A DNA stretch of 64,000 bases, taken from Streptomyces changanensis (GTDB taxonomy: Bacteria; Actinomycetota; Actinomycetes; Streptomycetales; Streptomycetaceae). The translations under genes and the position numbers were made by a program. Shown here piece after piece: positions 16,794-25,275 of this stretch. The notes beneath the pieces were generated by a model that saw only the letters and a program-made list of their open reading frames with translations, ran no database searches and was not told where the DNA came from. The stretch covers positions 5,828,001 through 5,892,000 of the forward strand of contig NZ_CP102332.1 of the NCBI RefSeq assembly GCF_024600715.1, in the 5' to 3' direction. Each line of letters opens with the position of its first letter. Position 1 is the first letter of the stretch.

Positions 16794-18884
16794 ATGTCTC
16801 CACTTCGCGCACCCGCCGCGCGGCCCGACCGCCGTGAGGGCGGCGGGCGCCACGGCCGGTCAGGCGCCCGCCACCTGCCGGGCACCGGCAGGACGCACCC
16901 CGCCGCGCCGCCCCCGGAAGCCCGCATACGCCCGCACCTGCTGCGCGCCTCCGTCCTGCCGGCCGCCGTGGCCGCGCTCGGCGGCGCCGCCGCGGTCGTC
17001 CTCACCCTCCGCTGGACCGGGGCCCGGCCCTCCGCGGCGCTCTGGGCCGCGCTCGCCTGCTCCGGAGCCCTGACCGTGGCCGCCGTCGTCGGCGCCGCGC
17101 TCGGCGCCGACCGCGCGGCCCGCTCCGTACTGGACCGCTGCCACGCCCTGCGCCGCTCCACCGCCCGCGCCCAGAACGAACTGCGCGTGGTCGTCGAGCA
17201 GTTGAGACGCGGCGAGCGCCCCCCCGTGCGGCACACTCCGCCCCCCGGTCCCGGAGGCGACGAGTTCGACCTGCTCGCGCACGAGCTCAGCCGCTCGCAC
17301 GACGCCGCCGTCGCGGCCGTCGTCCAGGCGTCCCGGCTCTCCAGCAGCGTCGGCAACGAACAGAAGGTCGAGGTCTTCGTCAACCTCGCCCGACGGCTCC
17401 AGTCCCTCGTGCACCGCGAGATCCAGCTACTGGACGAGCTGGAGAACGAGGTCGAGGACCCGGAACTGCTCAAGGGCCTCTTCCACGTCGACCACCTGGC
17501 GACCCGCATCCGCCGCCACGCCGAGAACCTCGCCGTGCTCGGCGGCGCCATCTCCCGCCGCCAGTGGTCCAATCCGGTCACCATGACCGAGGTGCTGCGC
17601 TCCTCCATCGCCGAGGTCGAGCAGTACCCCCGGGTCAAGCTGGTCCCCCCCATCGACGGCACCCTGCGCGGCCACGCCGTGGCCGACGTCATCCACCTCC
17701 TCGCCGAACTGGTCGAGAACGCCACCCTGTTCTCCGCCCCGCACACCACCGTGCTGCTGCGCGCCCAGTACGTCACGGCCGGGCTCGCCGTCGAGGTCGA
17801 GGACCGCGGCCTCGGCATGCCGCTGGCCGAGCAGGAGAAGATGAACGCCCTCCTCGCCGACCCCGACCAGGTCAACGTCGCCCACCTCCTCCAGGACGGC
17901 CGCATCGGCCTGTACGTGGTCTCCGCGCTGGCCCGCCGGCACGGCATCGCGGTACGGCTCCAGTCCAACATCTACGGCGGCGTCCAGGCCGTCCTGGTCG
18001 TGCCGCAGGGACTCCTCGGCGCCGACCCGGACCACCCCCACCAGGGGGACCGGCAGCAGAGCGGTACGGCGGCGGGCGCGGCGTCCGGCGCGGCGCCCAT
18101 GCCGGCCGCCGTCCCCGCGCAGGCCCTTCCGGGCCCCACCCCACCGGGGCCGGCGCCCACCGCCCCACCCCGGTCGGCCCCCGACGCCGTGCCGGCACGG
18201 GGACCGGCCGCCGTGCCGGGCCCGGGACCCGTCGCCGTACCGGGAGCGAGACCTGCCGTCCCCGCGCCCGCCGCCGGACGTGGACCGGCCGGCCGGCCCG
18301 GGTACGACGGCCCCGTCGGGGCGCCCGCCGCGGCCACCGCCGCCGACCGCCTGCCCCGCCAGCCCCGCCACGCCGCGGCGTCACCCGCCCCCGAGCGGCT
18401 GGTGGCCCCCCTCCCCGTACGCGGCGGACGTCCCACAGGCTCCACCCCCGCCGGACCCCACCCCGCCGGGTCCCCCCCGGTCGGATCCCACCCCGCCGGG
18501 TCCCCGCCCGCACCGACGGGACCGCCCGCACCGACGGGACCGCCCGTGCGGTCCGGGCCGCCCGGACCGCGCGCGTCGCTCGACGACCGGTACGACACCC
18601 CACCCGCCGCCCCGCTGCCGCTGCCGCAGGAGACGGCGGACGGCGACACCGCTCACGACCTCGAAGGGCGCCCCCTGCTGCCCAAGCGCCGCGCCCAGGA
18701 GCACCTCGTCCCGCAGTTGCGCGACGAACCCGTGCGGCGACGCCACGACGAACCCGTCCTGCACGACCCGGGACTCATGGCGGCGTTCCAGCGCGGCATC
18801 GGGCTCGCCGAGTCCATGCCGGCGTCTTCCGCCTACGCAGGCCCCACCGAACCGCAGCGTCACGACGAAGCCCACAAGGAGTAG
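16794..18884 (+). CDS. cvnA: Conservon sensor-kinase-like protein CvnA
   Basis: This 696-residue protein has two membrane segments (about 52-70 and 82-105), a coiled linker and a GHKL ATPase domain (about 270-405). An N-box (HLLAELVENATLFS), a G1 box (VEDRGLGM) and a GLYVVSALARRHG segment are visible. A long Pro-rich disordered tail (about 420-600) and a short charged end follow. CvnA proteins lack a normal phospho-acceptor pathway and are thought to signal to the small GTPase CvnD through CvnB and CvnC. ATG 16794 is used; the region upstream is non-coding. It is the first gene of a tightly packed five-gene operon. Confidence 0.93.
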   Translation: MSPLRAPAARPDRREGGGRHGRSGARHLPGTGRTHPAAPPPEARIRPHLLRASVLPAAVAALGGAAAVVLTLRWTGARPSAALWAALACSGALTVAAVVGAALGADRAARSVLDRCHALRRSTARAQNELRVVVEQLRRGERPPVRHTPPPGPGGDEFDLLAHELSRSHDAAVAAVVQASRLSSSVGNEQKVEVFVNLARRLQSLVHREIQLLDELENEVEDPELLKGLFHVDHLATRIRRHAENLAVLGGAISRRQWSNPVTMTEVLRSSIAEVEQYPRVKLVPPIDGTLRGHAVADVIHLLAELVENATLFSAPHTTVLLRAQYVTAGLAVEVEDRGLGMPLAEQEKMNALLADPDQVNVAHLLQDGRIGLYVVSALARRHGIAVRLQSNIYGGVQAVLVVPQGLLGADPDHPHQGDRQQSGTAAGAASGAAPMPAAVPAQALPGPTPPGPAPTAPPRSAPDAVPARGPAAVPGPGPVAVPGARPAVPAPAAGRGPAGRPGYDGPVGAPAAATAADRLPRQPRHAAASPAPERLVAPLPVRGGRPTGSTPAGPHPAGSPPVGSHPAGSPPAPTGPPAPTGPPVRSGPPGPRASLDDRYDTPPAAPLPLPQETADGDTAHDLEGRPLLPKRRAQEHLVPQLRDEPVRRRHDEPVLHDPGLMAAFQRGIGLAESMPASSAYAGPTEPQRHDEAHKE

Positions 18885-18891
18885 ATGCACC

Positions 18892-19326
18892 ATGGCGAGC
18901 GATGTGCCGACCGGCCATTCCTCGGATCTAGACTGGCTGCTGAGCGGCCTGGTCCAACGGGTGCCGTACACCCGCAGCGCGGTTCTCCTCTCCTCGGACG
19001 GCCTGGTGAAATCGGTCCACGGCCTCGACCCGGACAGCGCCGACCACCTGGCGGCCCTGGCCTCAGGCCTCTACTCACTCGGACGCAGCGCCGGGGCGCG
19101 GTTCGGCGACAACGGCGAGGTCCGCCAGGTCGTCGTCGAGCTCGAGACCACCCTGTTGTTCGTCTCCACGGCCGGCTCCGGCACCTGCCTCGCCGTCATC
19201 GCCGGCCGTGAGACGGACGCCGCCGTCCTCGGCTACGAGATGACGATGCTGGTGAAGAGCGTGCGCCCCTACCTGGTCACCCCGGCCAGGCAGACCGCCG
19301 CGGCGCCGGGCGTGCGGGGGCGCTGA
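18892..19326 (+). CDS. cvnB: Roadblock/LC7 protein CvnB
   Basis: This 144-residue roadblock/LC7-fold protein (DLDWLLSGLVQRVPYTRSAV at the start, then LLSSDGL and VVVELETTLLFVSTAG) belongs to the MglB-like group that modulates small GTPases. It starts 7 bases after cvnA, with AAGGAG ahead of the ATG at 18892. It is expected to form a membrane complex with CvnA, CvnC and CvnD. Confidence 0.93.
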   Translation: MASDVPTGHSSDLDWLLSGLVQRVPYTRSAVLLSSDGLVKSVHGLDPDSADHLAALASGLYSLGRSAGARFGDNGEVRQVVVELETTLLFVSTAGSGTCLAVIAGRETDAAVLGYEMTMLVKSVRPYLVTPARQTAAAPGVRGR

Positions 19327-19329
19327 CGC

Positions 19330-19701
19330 GTGCCGTCCCGACAGGACGGGCCGTGGCTCGACGACGCGGCCGGCCGTCTCATCCGCCCCTACACGGTGAG
19401 CGGCGGCCGCACCCGCCCCACGGCCGCACTCGATCTGCTGTCCCAGGTCATGGCCACGGGCGCGGCGCCCCCCGCACCCCTCGGGCCCGAGCACTCCGTG
19501 GCCCTCGGGCTGTGCGACGGGCCGACGTCCGTGGCGGAGGTCGCCGCGCACTTACGCCTGCCCGCGGTGGTCACCAAGGTGCTCCTCTCGGACCTCGTGG
19601 ACTGCGGAGCGCTGACCGCCCGGGCCCCTCGGTACGACCACCACACCACCGACCGATCCCTGCTGGAGGCAGTGCTCGATGGCCTACGACGACGGCTCTG
19701 A
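19330..19701 (+). CDS. cvnC: DUF742 protein CvnC
   Basis: This 123-residue DUF742 protein has the N-terminal LIRPYTVSGGRTRP motif and a winged-helix-like C-terminal half (SVAEVAAHLRLPAVVTKVLLS). GTG 19330 follows cvnB by 3 bases and the gene overlaps cvnD by 23 bases, so the operon is strongly coupled. Function within the conservon complex is unknown. Confidence 0.92.
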   Translation: MPSRQDGPWLDDAAGRLIRPYTVSGGRTRPTAALDLLSQVMATGAAPPAPLGPEHSVALGLCDGPTSVAEVAAHLRLPAVVTKVLLSDLVDCGALTARAPRYDHHTTDRSLLEAVLDGLRRRL

Positions 19702-20305
19702 ACGCCGGGCCGAGGACGAGGACGTCTTCCCGACCGCCCTGAAGATCCTCGTCGCGGGCGGCTTCGGCGTGGGCAAGACGACCTTCGTCGGCGCGGTGAG
19801 CGAGATCGAACCGCTCAGCACGGAGGAGGTGCTCACCCAGGTGAGCGCCGCCACCGACAGCCTGGAGGGCATCGAGTCCAAGACCACCACCACGGTGGCG
19901 ATGGACTTCGGGCGGATCAGTCTCGACCGGCGGCACGTGCTGTACCTGTTCGGCACCCCCGGACAGGAGCGCTTCTGGTTCATGTGGGACGAACTGTCCG
20001 AGGGGGCGCTGGGAGCGGTCGTCCTCGCCGACACGCGGCGCCTCCAGGACTCGTTCTCGGCCGTGGACTTCTTCGAGCGGCGCGGCATCCGGTTCGTGGT
20101 GGCCGTCAACGAGTTCGACGGCTCCTACCGCTACGAACCCGAAGAGGTCCGGGCCGCGATCGACCTCGATCCGGAGGTGCCGGTCGTGCTCTGCGACGCC
20201 CGGATCGCCGGCTCCGGGATCCAGACCCTGGTCACCCTGGTCCAGCACCTGCTGGCCGCCGATCCGGCCCCCGCGCCGGTGCCGAGCTACGGAGCACCCA
20301 CATGA
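19679..20305 (+). CDS. cvnD: Conservon small GTPase CvnD
   Basis: This 208-residue ATP/GTP-binding protein has P-loop GGFGVGKTT at residues 27-35, a switch-like TTTTVAMDFG, the G3-type FGTPGQERFWFMW and NEFDG in place of NKxD. This matches the MglA-like GTPases of conservons. Its ATG lies inside cvnC, and its TGA overlaps the ATG of the next gene (ATGA at 20302-20305). Confidence 0.94.
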   Translation: MAYDDGSERRAEDEDVFPTALKILVAGGFGVGKTTFVGAVSEIEPLSTEEVLTQVSAATDSLEGIESKTTTTVAMDFGRISLDRRHVLYLFGTPGQERFWFMWDELSEGALGAVVLADTRRLQDSFSAVDFFERRGIRFVVAVNEFDGSYRYEPEEVRAAIDLDPEVPVVLCDARIAGSGIQTLVTLVQHLLAADPAPAPVPSYGAPT

Positions 20306-20871
20306 CCTACGACCCGACCGGATACCTGCTGCTGACCCCCGTGGACCAGGAGGCGCCGGCGCGCGTGCGGCGACTGCGCCAACTGGGCCTGGGGGAGCGG
20401 CCGGAACCCGCCTTCGACGCGTTCGCCGACCGGCTCGCCGAGGTGACCGGCGCGCCCTACTCGATGGTCAACTTCATCGACGAGAACCGGCAGTTCTTCG
20501 CCGGTCTGCACACCCCGACCGGCCTGCACTCGGGAGCGGACCTCGGGGCCGTCGCCTCCTCCGGCGCCGTGAGCCGCTACATGGACCGCGACCACGGCTA
20601 CTGCCCGCACGTCGTCGTCCGCCGCAAGGCGCTGGTCCTGGAGGACGTCTGCGACTACCCGCGCTTCGCCGGGAACCCGGTGGTCGACGAGATCGGCATC
20701 CGCTCGTACCTCGGCGCGCCCCTCATCGACCGGACGGGCACGGCCCTCGGCACGATCTGCGTGGTGGACACCGAGCCCCGGCCGTGGGGCCGGGCCGGAC
20801 TGGAGACCATCAAGTCGCTCGCCGCGGAGCTGGTGGAGCAGATCCACCGCCGCGAGGAGGGCCGCCTCTGA
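20302..20871 (+). CDS. GAF-domain protein, fifth conservon gene
   Basis: This 189-residue protein is mostly one GAF domain (about 40-180: TGAPYSMVNFIDENRQFFAG, PHVVVRRKALVLEDVCDYPR, IRSYLGAPLIDRTGTALGTI). GAF domains bind small ligands or cofactors. Its ATG overlaps the cvnD stop, so it is translated as part of the conservon. Some conservons end with a cytochrome P450; this one instead carries a sensor-type module, which could feed a signal to the CvnD switch. Confidence 0.9.
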   Translation: MTYDPTGYLLLTPVDQEAPARVRRLRQLGLGERPEPAFDAFADRLAEVTGAPYSMVNFIDENRQFFAGLHTPTGLHSGADLGAVASSGAVSRYMDRDHGYCPHVVVRRKALVLEDVCDYPRFAGNPVVDEIGIRSYLGAPLIDRTGTALGTICVVDTEPRPWGRAGLETIKSLAAELVEQIHRREEGRL

Positions 20872-20882
20872 CGAGGCGCGGG

Positions 20883-21003
20883 GCACGCGCCGTGCGGGCG
20901 CGGGACACAAGGCGCGCGGGCACGCGCCGTGCGGGCACGCGCCGTGCGGGCACGCGCCGTGCGGGCGCGGGACACAAGGCGCGCGGGACACAAGGCGCGC
21001 GGC
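20883..21003. repeat. Tandem hairpin-forming repeats after the conservon operon
   Basis: GCACGCGCCGTGC, which can fold back on itself, occurs four times, starting at 20883, 20920, 20935 and 20950; the last three are spaced by 15 bases. GCGCGGGACACAAGG occurs three times, starting near 20898, 20965 and 20981. The two units alternate. No spacer pattern of a CRISPR array is present. Confidence 0.85.
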
Positions 21004-21049
21004 GCGGGAGGCAGGTCGTGTGGCGCGCGACGTACGGCGACGTACACGG

Positions 21050-21094
21050 CGAGGCGTCCCCCGGGGAGCGTGCGGCTCCCCGGGGGACGCCTCG
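21050..21094. terminator. Strong terminator between conservon and acyl-CoA dehydrogenase genes
   Basis: A perfect 20-bp stem (CGAGGCGTCCCCCGGGGAGC and its complement) closes a GTGCG loop. The convergent gene ends 20 bases later, so it can serve both strands. Confidence 0.9.
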
Positions 21095-21113
21095 TGTTCC
21101 CGCCCCGGCCCGG

Positions 21114-22310
21114 TCACGGCACCGGGGCCATCCGCACGGCGTCCGCGAGCCGTTCCGACCACTGGCCCTTGCCCGCCCCGAGCGCCACCTCCGCCAGTCG
21201 CAGCAGCTGGACGTCCGACGTCCCCGCGGGCGCGAAGATGTGGTGGGCGTCCCGCAGGTAGCGCTCGACCGGGCGGTCGGTGAACAGACCGGCCGCCGCG
21301 TGGATCTCCATGGCGTTGCGCGCCGAGTCGAGCGTGGACTCGACGTTGACCAGCTTCGCGTTCATCAGTTCCGCGTCGCAGGGCAACCCCCGGTCGAGGA
21401 GGTGCACGGCGTGGTACGCGGCGAGCCGCGCCGTCATCAGCCGCGACTGCACCTGCCCCAGCTTGAGCTTCACCGAGGGCAGCGCGTGCAGCGGTTCGCC
21501 GTAGCGGTGCCGTTCCTCGCAGAAGCGGGCCGTGTCGTCCAGGATCGCCTGGTGGATGCCGAGCGCGACGGCGGTCAGGTTCGCCCGCCCGTACAGCACA
21601 CTGGAGGAGTACGCGACGGCCAGGCCGTCCCCCTCGGCGCCGAGCCGGTTGGCGACCGGAACGCGGCAGTCCTCCAGGATCAGCTCACCGAAACCGAAAC
21701 CGTGCAGTCCCATCGTCGGTTTCTCGTCACCGACCCGTAGACCGGGCCGATCGGCCTCCACGAGGAAGGCCGTGAGCCCCTTGGAGCCGGGTCCGGTACG
21801 GACGACGACGCCATGGAGGTCACCCACATGGCTGTTTCCGACGTACACCTTTCGGCCGTTCAGGACGTACTCGTCGCCTTCACGGACGGCGGTGGCCGAC
21901 ATGCCGAGCACATGGCCGCCCGATTCCGGTTCGGTGACCGCGATCGTCGGGAGGCACTCGCCCGCGGCGATCGGCGGCAGCCACGTCTTGCGTTGTTCGT
22001 CGCTCCCGAAGTGCAGGATCTTCGCGACGCCCAGCTGGGACGCCTGCACCATGGCGCCCATGGCCGCGCTGACCCGGGACAGCTCCTCGATGATGATCGT
22101 CTTGCCGAGGTGTCCGACGCCCATCCCGCCGAGGTCCCGGCCGATCGTCGCGCCGATCCAGCCCTGCCGCGCTATGTGCCGGGAGAGGTCGTGGTGGACG
22201 GAACGGGTCGCCTCCATGGCGGGAACGCGCGGTGCGACCTCGGTCTCCGCGAAGCTCCTCACCTGCTGCCTGAGTTGGTGGTGCAGCCGACCGGCGAAGT
22301 AGCCGTCCAT
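21114..22310 (-). CDS. Acyl-CoA dehydrogenase family protein
   Basis: This 398-residue flavoprotein has the acyl-CoA dehydrogenase layout: an N-terminal helical domain, a middle beta domain with the FAD-contacting IAVTEPESGGHVLGM and LNGRKVYVGNSHVGD, and a C-terminal helical domain (RHRYGEPLHALPSVKLKLGQ to APAGTSDVQLLRLAEVALG). ATG 22310 has GAGGAGGG upstream. Similar proteins act in polyketide or lipid side pathways as well as fatty-acid oxidation; the substrate cannot be told, and no partner electron-transfer genes are nearby. Confidence 0.88.
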   Translation of the reverse strand: MDGYFAGRLHHQLRQQVRSFAETEVAPRVPAMEATRSVHHDLSRHIARQGWIGATIGRDLGGMGVGHLGKTIIIEELSRVSAAMGAMVQASQLGVAKILHFGSDEQRKTWLPPIAAGECLPTIAVTEPESGGHVLGMSATAVREGDEYVLNGRKVYVGNSHVGDLHGVVVRTGPGSKGLTAFLVEADRPGLRVGDEKPTMGLHGFGFGELILEDCRVPVANRLGAEGDGLAVAYSSSVLYGRANLTAVALGIHQAILDDTARFCEERHRYGEPLHALPSVKLKLGQVQSRLMTARLAAYHAVHLLDRGLPCDAELMNAKLVNVESTLDSARNAMEIHAAAGLFTDRPVERYLRDAHHIFAPAGTSDVQLLRLAEVALGAGKGQWSERLADAVRMAPVP

Positions 22311-23148
22311 GCGAGCCCTCCTCTGCGGAACGCCTGTTGGCGTGGGTGTTCGAGCAGGTGGTGCAGCAGCGGTGATTCCGTCCCGGGAGGGGTGACAGTC
22401 CATGGTGTGGATCTCCCGGGCGCGGTTCAACACGGTCCTGAACAATGGCTGAAAGCAGAGCTGTTGGCGTTTGATTAGTGCTCGGTGATGCGTGGTAGGC
22501 GCCAGACCAGTCCTACCCGATGGGCATTCCCTCCGTGCCTCTCTCTGCTACATGCCAAGGGCAAAGGTTTCGGGTACGGAGTCGGTCGTGCGGGGGAAGG
22601 CCGCACCATCCGTCACAGCCGTCTCGGCTCTTTCTGTCAGCCGGAACGGTCGGATACCGATCCGGACCGAATGCGGCGGGATCGCGTCCTTGCGTGAGCG
22701 GCGCGGGTGCGATTCGGACAAGAAGCCGCCGACCGCTGCCCCGCCCACCCCCTCCCGTCATGGCCGCGTCATCCGGCCGCCCGGCGCCCCGCTGAAACCC
22801 CTGGTCACAGCCTTACCGGCCGTCCCTGATCGCACAGGCCGTCTCTCTCCTCGTCCGGCACCCGCCGGCGACCGGCCACGACGTCGCGGGCTGTGCCCGC
22901 TCCGCCGCGCGGGCCCGGTGACCTGCCGGACGGACGCGGAACGCCGGCTTCCCGGCGCCTATGCCATCGCACCCCGGTCCATGGGCGGCGCCCGGATGCG
23001 CCACGGGGCGCGAACAGCGCCCACCACCCCCGCCAACGCGCCTTCGCGCAGCCCGCGCCGGACAACCGACGGCGCCGGACGGCCCCACCCCTGCCCGGAC
23101 GGCCCCACCCCCGCGGCCCCGCCGCCGCGGTCGCCCTACGGTCGGGGC
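22311..23148. other. Non-coding stretch upstream of the dehydrogenase and YjbR genes
   Basis: About 840 bases lie between two divergent starts. The segment 22311-22640 is noticeably less G+C-rich and probably holds promoters. The open frames that span the rest show Arg/Pro-rich low-complexity translations and no ribosome sites. I see no RNA gene here. Confidence 0.45.
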
Positions 23149-23520
23149 ATGGTCACCGCAGACGACGCACGCAGGGTCGCCCTGTCACTGCCCGCCACCG
23201 TGGAGAAGCTCTCCTGGGGCATGCCCACCTTCCGCGCCGGCCCCGCCGGACGGATCTTCGCCGCGCTGGAGGGCGACGACGAGGTGATGGGCGTGAAGTG
23301 CCCGAAGGAGGACCGCGAGGAACTGATCGCCGCCGAACCCCACAAGTTCTTCCTCCGCCACGGTCACGACGAGCCGTACGCCTGGCTCCGCGTCCGCCTC
23401 GCCGCACTGGACGACGAGGCGGAGCTGCGCGCCGTCCTCGTCGACTCCTGGCGCCAGGCCGCCCCGGCCCGCCTCCGCGCGGCCCACCCGGAACTGGACC
23501 CGCCGCCCCCCGGCGCCTGA
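23149..23520 (+). CDS. MmcQ/YjbR-family DNA-binding-like protein
   Basis: This 123-residue protein of the MmcQ/YjbR family starts with VTADDARRVALSLPATVEKLSWGMPTFR. It continues with RIFAALEGDDEVMGVKCPKEDREELI and a C-terminal HDEPYAWLRVRLAALDDEAELRAVLVDSWR. Members adopt a CyaY-like fold and their biological role is poorly known. ATG 23149 is the only start that fits the conserved N-terminus. It stands alone just before the tRNA gene. Confidence 0.85.
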   Translation: MVTADDARRVALSLPATVEKLSWGMPTFRAGPAGRIFAALEGDDEVMGVKCPKEDREELIAAEPHKFFLRHGHDEPYAWLRVRLAALDDEAELRAVLVDSWRQAAPARLRAAHPELDPPPPGA

Positions 23521-23614
23521 CACGGCCCGCCGAAGTGGTTAGTGATCACCGGCCGGAGTGCGGTATTGTTCTCGTGCACGGCGATCCGGGGGAAACCCCA
23601 GGTCAGACGGGCAC

Positions 23615-23688
<74 letters not shown>

Positions 23689-23707
23689 CTTGCTTTTACG
23701 CAGGTCA

Positions 23708-23751
23708 GAGGCCGTATCGGAAGCATCCGATACGGCCTCAAGATCGTTTTT
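23708..23751 (+). terminator. Intrinsic terminator of the tRNA gene
   Basis: A perfect 14-bp stem GAGGCCGTATCGGA and its complement close an AGCA loop and are followed by a T-run (GTTTTT). It can also stop the convergent integrase transcript. Confidence 0.9.
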
Positions 23752-23771
23752 GGGGACCAGTTGGGGACCAG
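23750..23771. repeat. 11-bp direct repeat between tRNA terminator and integrase
   Basis: TTGGGGACCAG is repeated head to tail at 23750-23760 and 23761-23771, immediately downstream of the integrase stop. Tandem short repeats in this position can be arm-type integrase or excisionase sites; this is inference. Confidence 0.6.
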
Positions 23772-23786
23772 TACGGTCAGGGCGGG

Positions 23787-25022
23787 TCAGACGGCGGCGA
23801 CTGCCGTGAGTGGCAGCGAACGAGGTGCACGGAGCACCATGAGGTGCGCGGAGAGGGCGGCACCGGCTGCGGTGATCTGGTCGGCATCGGGGTGCAGGTA
23901 GCGCTGAGTGGTGGTCAGCGAGCCGTGCCCGGCGATCTTGCGTAGAACGTGCAGGGGGACCCCGGCGTCCGCGAACCACGTCAGCCCGGTGTGGCGAAGG
24001 TCGTGTCGTCGAAGGTGTTCGAAGCCGAGTTCGGTCACGACGTCGTCCCAGTGCGTGGCGTCACGCAGGACGGCGGTGGAGATGCGGCCGCCACGAGGGC
24101 CGAAGAAGAGGCGGGCGTCTGGGCTGTCGCCGGCCGCCAGCAGGCGTTGGGCGACCATCGGCCGAACTTCTTCGATGAGGGGCACCTTCCGTGCGCGCTT
24201 GCCCTTGGTGGCCTTGTCGACGAGCCCGCCACGGGCGGGAGTGGTCTGCCGCCGGACGGTCCAGATCCAGCTATCGGTGTCGATGTCCCGGACGCGGACC
24301 CCAGAGACCTCGCCGATGCGCGCTGCCGTGGACGCGGCAAAGGTGACCACGTCCCCCCAGCCCTGGTACTGGCCGTGTGAGCGTGCGACCAGGGCTTTGG
24401 CGACGGCCCGCAGAGTATCCCAGTCGGGTAGAGCGAGCGCGCGAGGATCGTTCAGCTCGTCCTCGACCTGCTGGTACTGGCGCTGCCAGCCGCTGACCCG
24501 GGCGGGGTTGACCTTGATCAGGCCGTCGCGGACCGCCTGCTCCATGACGCGTACGAGGACGGCGATGGTGTTCTTGACGGTCGAGCGGCTGTATTCGTCG
24601 GCGATCCACCGGTACACGGTGCGGTCCACCGCACCGTTCGTGATCATTCGGACCGGCAAGTGACCCAGGGCCGGCACAACTCTCAGACGCCATCCCGCCA
24701 GATAAGGGTCGAGAGTCTTCAGCTCCAGTCCACGGAGCGCGAGTTCCATGTTCGCGGTGCCGTAATCGACCAGAGGCATGGTGGCGAGCGAGGGGTTGAT
24801 GCCGGCTTCCGCCGCCTCGACGAGCGCCGTGATCCACTCCTGCGCTTCGTCCTCGGTGTCCTTGGCCTCGGAGAGGGATCTCCGGGACTTCGTCTCAGGG
24901 TCCCACCAGCGCACGCGGGCCCGGTACGGCGAGGGGCGGTTGGGGCGGTACTCAACGTCGGCGGTGAGTCGGACACCGATCGGAACGCTCTCGGCGGCAG
25001 CGGGCGGTGTTGCTATCGCCAC
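23787..25022 (-). CDS. int: Tyrosine-type site-specific integrase
   Basis: This recombinase of about 411 residues has an arm-binding-like N-terminal part with YRARVRWWDPETK, a core-binding SAM-like domain (YRWIADEYSRSTVKNTIAVL) and a catalytic domain. The catalytic set is complete: Arg in STAARIGEVSGV, Lys in KGKRARKVPL, HxxR in RHDLRHTGLTW, His in GHGS and the nucleophile in TTQRYLHP. GTG 25022 is chosen because it lies one base after the xis stop; ATG 25079 in the same frame would overlap xis. It is typical of integrative elements at tRNA genes, such as pSAM2-like elements. Confidence 0.92.
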   Translation of the reverse strand: MAIATPPAAAESVPIGVRLTADVEYRPNRPSPYRARVRWWDPETKSRRSLSEAKDTEDEAQEWITALVEAAEAGINPSLATMPLVDYGTANMELALRGLELKTLDPYLAGWRLRVVPALGHLPVRMITNGAVDRTVYRWIADEYSRSTVKNTIAVLVRVMEQAVRDGLIKVNPARVSGWQRQYQQVEDELNDPRALALPDWDTLRAVAKALVARSHGQYQGWGDVVTFAASTAARIGEVSGVRVRDIDTDSWIWTVRRQTTPARGGLVDKATKGKRARKVPLIEEVRPMVAQRLLAAGDSPDARLFFGPRGGRISTAVLRDATHWDDVVTELGFEHLRRHDLRHTGLTWFADAGVPLHVLRKIAGHGSLTTTQRYLHPDADQITAAGAALSAHLMVLRAPRSLPLTAVAAV

Positions 25023-25023
25023 G

Positions 25024-25275
25024 TCAGACTGCCTGCCCCGGGACGACGCGGCGACTGCGCAACCATTGCTCGATGTCATGGACGCTGTAGAGGGTGACGC
25101 GGTCGGACACGGGGACGAAGGGCGGGCCCTGCGGAGGTCGAGCCGAGCGCCAACGACGGAGGGTGGAGGGGTCGACGTTCAACATGCCCGCTAGCTCATC
25201 GGTCGTGAGCCACCTGCCGGCGACCAAGTCGGGGAGAACGGCTCGTCCGGTCTGCGTGGATTTCTTGGAAGACAT
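25024..25275 (-). CDS. xis: Excisionase-type helix-turn-helix protein
   Basis: This 83-residue protein has a MerR/excisionase-like HTH (WLTTDELAGMLNVDPSTLRR) and a wing ending in YSVHDIEQWLRSR. It is encoded directly upstream of the integrase and probably sets the direction of recombination. ATG 25275 is the first start that keeps the HTH intact. In pSAM2-like elements a rep gene normally precedes xis; none is recognisable here. Confidence 0.88.
   Translation of the reverse strand: MSSKKSTQTGRAVLPDLVAGRWLTTDELAGMLNVDPSTLRRWRSARPPQGPPFVPVSDRVTLYSVHDIEQWLRSRRVVPGQAV

Noticed and set aside
20883..21003. Regularly spaced short repeats considered as a CRISPR array.
   Set aside because: Three copies are directly adjacent with no unique spacers, and no cas gene is present in the window.
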